From: Neisseriaceae bacterium
GTDB lineage: Bacteria > Pseudomonadota > Gammaproteobacteria > Burkholderiales > Neisseriaceae
Direction of reading: 5' to 3'
DNA length: 64,000 bases
NCBI GenBank assembly: GCA_017991555.1
Contig: JAGOQM010000001.1
Coordinates: forward strand, 461,534-525,533
Made by a program: the position numbers and the translations under genes. The first letter of the stretch is position 1. Each line of letters starts with the position of its first letter. The notes under the pieces are model-generated. The model was not told where the DNA came from. It did no database searches and saw nothing but the letters and a program-made list of their open reading frames with translations. Below are positions 62,851 through 64,000 of the stretch, in pieces.

Positions 62851-63977
62851 CGGCGCAGCGCATACAGCGCCACCAGCAGGCCTAGGCCACTCATGGCGGC
62901 GCCGACCCAGCTGGGCGACAGCAAACCAAATCCCCGAGCAATCGCCTCACCCCCCAGCCAAACGCCGGCGGCGGCGCCTAAATTAAAAGCTGAGATATTG
63001 GCCGCCGAGGCCAAGGTGGGCGCGCCTTGGGCCTGCGACATCAAATACATTTGCAACGGCGGCACCGTGCCAAAACCAATGGCACCAAGCAAAAACACGT
63101 TCAGTAACACCGCCACTGGATGCCCCACGCTCACCGTCAATAACAGCAACAGCAGCGCCAGCAGGCCCAACATCGTCAATAGGGTCGGGTGTAAATGACG
63201 GTCGGCCAAACGCCCCGACACCAGATTCCCCAACACCAACCCCACCCCAAACAGAGACAAAATCCACGCCAGATGCTGGGGGGCAAACCCCACCACCTCA
63301 ATCATCAACGGCGCAATGTAGGCAAACATGGCAAACAGGCCGCTGAAACCAATGGTCGTCACCAATAAAGCCAGCCAAACCTGTGGCTTTCTAAACTCAG
63401 CCAGCTCGCCCCGAATCGAAGGCGCTTGGGCGGACTGTGCAGGAATAAGACGTACCAAACCAATCAAGCCAATCAGCGCCAACACCGCAATCGCCCAAAA
63501 GGCCGAGCGCCAACCCATGCTTTGGCCAAACAATGTGCCCAAAGGCACGCCCACCACATTGGCTAAGGTCAGGCCTGAGAACATCAGCGCAATGGCACTG
63601 GCCTGCTTGTTGGGCGCCACCAGCTTGGTTGCCACCACCGAACCAATGCCAAAGAAGGCACCGTGACAAAACGACGACAGAATACGCCCGAGCATCAGCT
63701 GGGTGAAGGTCGCCGCCAAAGCCGACAGCAAACTGCCTGCCAAAAACAGCAGCATCAAAAAAATCAGCACTTTTTTACGGTTAAAGCGCAATAACAATAG
63801 GGTCAAAATAGGCGCACTGATCACCACACCAAGGGCATAACCCATGGTGATGTAACCGGCCTGAGGAATGGAAATATGAAAATCACGCACAAAATCGGGC
63901 AGCAAACCCGTGGCCACAAACTCGGTCGTCCCGATGGCAAAGGCACAAATGGCTAAGGCTAATAAGGCTAACGGCAT
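62829..63977 (-). CDS. MFS transporter, DHA1 family (AraJ/YdhP-like)
   Basis: About 382 residues, 12 helices. ALAICAFAIGTTEFVATGLLPDFVRDFHISIPQAGYITMGYALGVVISAPIL is typical of the AraJ/YdhP group. LSSFCHGAFFGIGSVVATKLV and NVVGVPLGTLFGQSMGWRSAFW follow. ATG 63977 has AGGAA. Substrate unknown. Confidence 0.9.
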   Translation of the reverse strand: MPLALLALAICAFAIGTTEFVATGLLPDFVRDFHISIPQAGYITMGYALGVVISAPILTLLLLRFNRKKVLIFLMLLFLAGSLLSALAATFTQLMLGRILSSFCHGAFFGIGSVVATKLVAPNKQASAIALMFSGLTLANVVGVPLGTLFGQSMGWRSAFWAIAVLALIGLIGLVRLIPAQSAQAPSIRGELAEFRKPQVWLALLVTTIGFSGLFAMFAYIAPLMIEVVGFAPQHLAWILSLFGVGLVLGNLVSGRLADRHLHPTLLTMLGLLALLLLLLTVSVGHPVAVLLNVFLLGAIGFGTVPPLQMYLMSQAQGAPTLASAANISAFNLGAAAGVWLGGEAIARGFGLLSPSWVGAAMSGLGLLVALYALRRQPRALA

Positions 63978-64000
63978 TGCAGTTCCTAAAAGACACAAAA

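Noticed and set aside
1..64000. tRNA, rRNA, CRISPR, insertion sequence or prophage elements
   Set aside because: No cloverleaf or rRNA-like sequence, no spaced direct repeats, and no transposase or phage structural proteins were recognised. The XRE/S24 gene alone does not show a prophage.

Overview
The window looks like chromosomal DNA from a betaproteobacterium, most probably of the order Neisseriales. EF-P with Arg32 sits next to its rhamnosyltransferase EarP, TadA carries an N-terminal TfoX-C-like domain, rluB and scpB are paired, there is a YadA-type adhesin with an ESPR signal peptide, and there is what appears to be a betaproteobacterial proteasome homologue (BPH). No canonical Neisseria DNA uptake sequence was seen, so the genus is left open. 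Base composition is moderate, gene density is high, and no rRNA, tRNA, insertion sequence, prophage or CRISPR array was recognised.

Layout. 1-3.3 kb: the 5' two kilobases of a large trimeric autotransporter adhesin (minus strand, cut by the left edge), a 518-bp AT-rich intergenic region, and a divergent XRE/S24 LexA-like repressor. 3.3-10 kb: recD-lolD-lolC (minus), then ttcA, a spermidine-synthase-like protein, a thioredoxin-like ferredoxin and an alpha/beta hydrolase (plus). 10-22 kb: mostly minus-strand housekeeping genes (a TcmP-type methyltransferase, rluB, scpB, hslO, a BPH-like proteasome subunit, a TraB/GumN protein, an EEP phosphodiesterase, a TetR regulator, murB, efp, earP) around a plus-strand glutamine amidotransferase/tadA pair. 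22-32.4 kb: an ArsR-type sensor with a Zn/Cd/Pb P-type ATPase, a siderophore-interacting flavoprotein behind a Fur-box-like site, a duplicated-domain exported protein, and an RND pump operon with a divergent TetR regulator.

32.6-49 kb is the main catabolic block. Thirteen tightly packed minus-strand genes form a phenylacetyl-CoA pathway: PaaK ligase, PaaABCDE epoxidase, PaaG isomerase, a PaaZ/PaaN-type aldehyde dehydrogenase without the usual hydratase domain, PaaF, PaaH, PaaJ, PaaI, and an additional LiuC-like crotonase. A YjcH/ActP-like transporter pair lies downstream and is a candidate for phenylacetate or acetate uptake. The PaaX repressor lies on the other side, separated from the operon by a small GlsB/YeaQ-family membrane protein gene. 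49-53 kb: divergent argO/argP and a divergent LysR/MFS pair.

53-58 kb is a second catabolic unit: an RpiR/SIS regulator, a small DUF997/DUF3311-like membrane protein overlapping a sodium:solute symporter, a creatininase-family amidohydrolase and an isoaspartyl dipeptidase (IadA), closed by a strong terminator. Its substrate is not obvious. 58-64 kb: an isochorismatase-family hydrolase, a small carboxymuconolactone-decarboxylase-like protein with an MFS exporter, a 71-residue protein and a divergent LysR regulator, then glycerate kinase converging on another MFS transporter.

The most notable points are the BPH-like proteasome gene divergent from a class II glutamine amidotransferase, the PaaZ without hydratase domain together with an extra crotonase in the paa operon, the RpiR-transporter-creatininase-IadA operon, and two Fur-box-like sites about 14 kb apart. 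Several upstream starts were rejected in favour of internal starts with better ribosome binding sites; these choices are stated per gene. All functional calls come from reading translated sequences by eye, without database searches.
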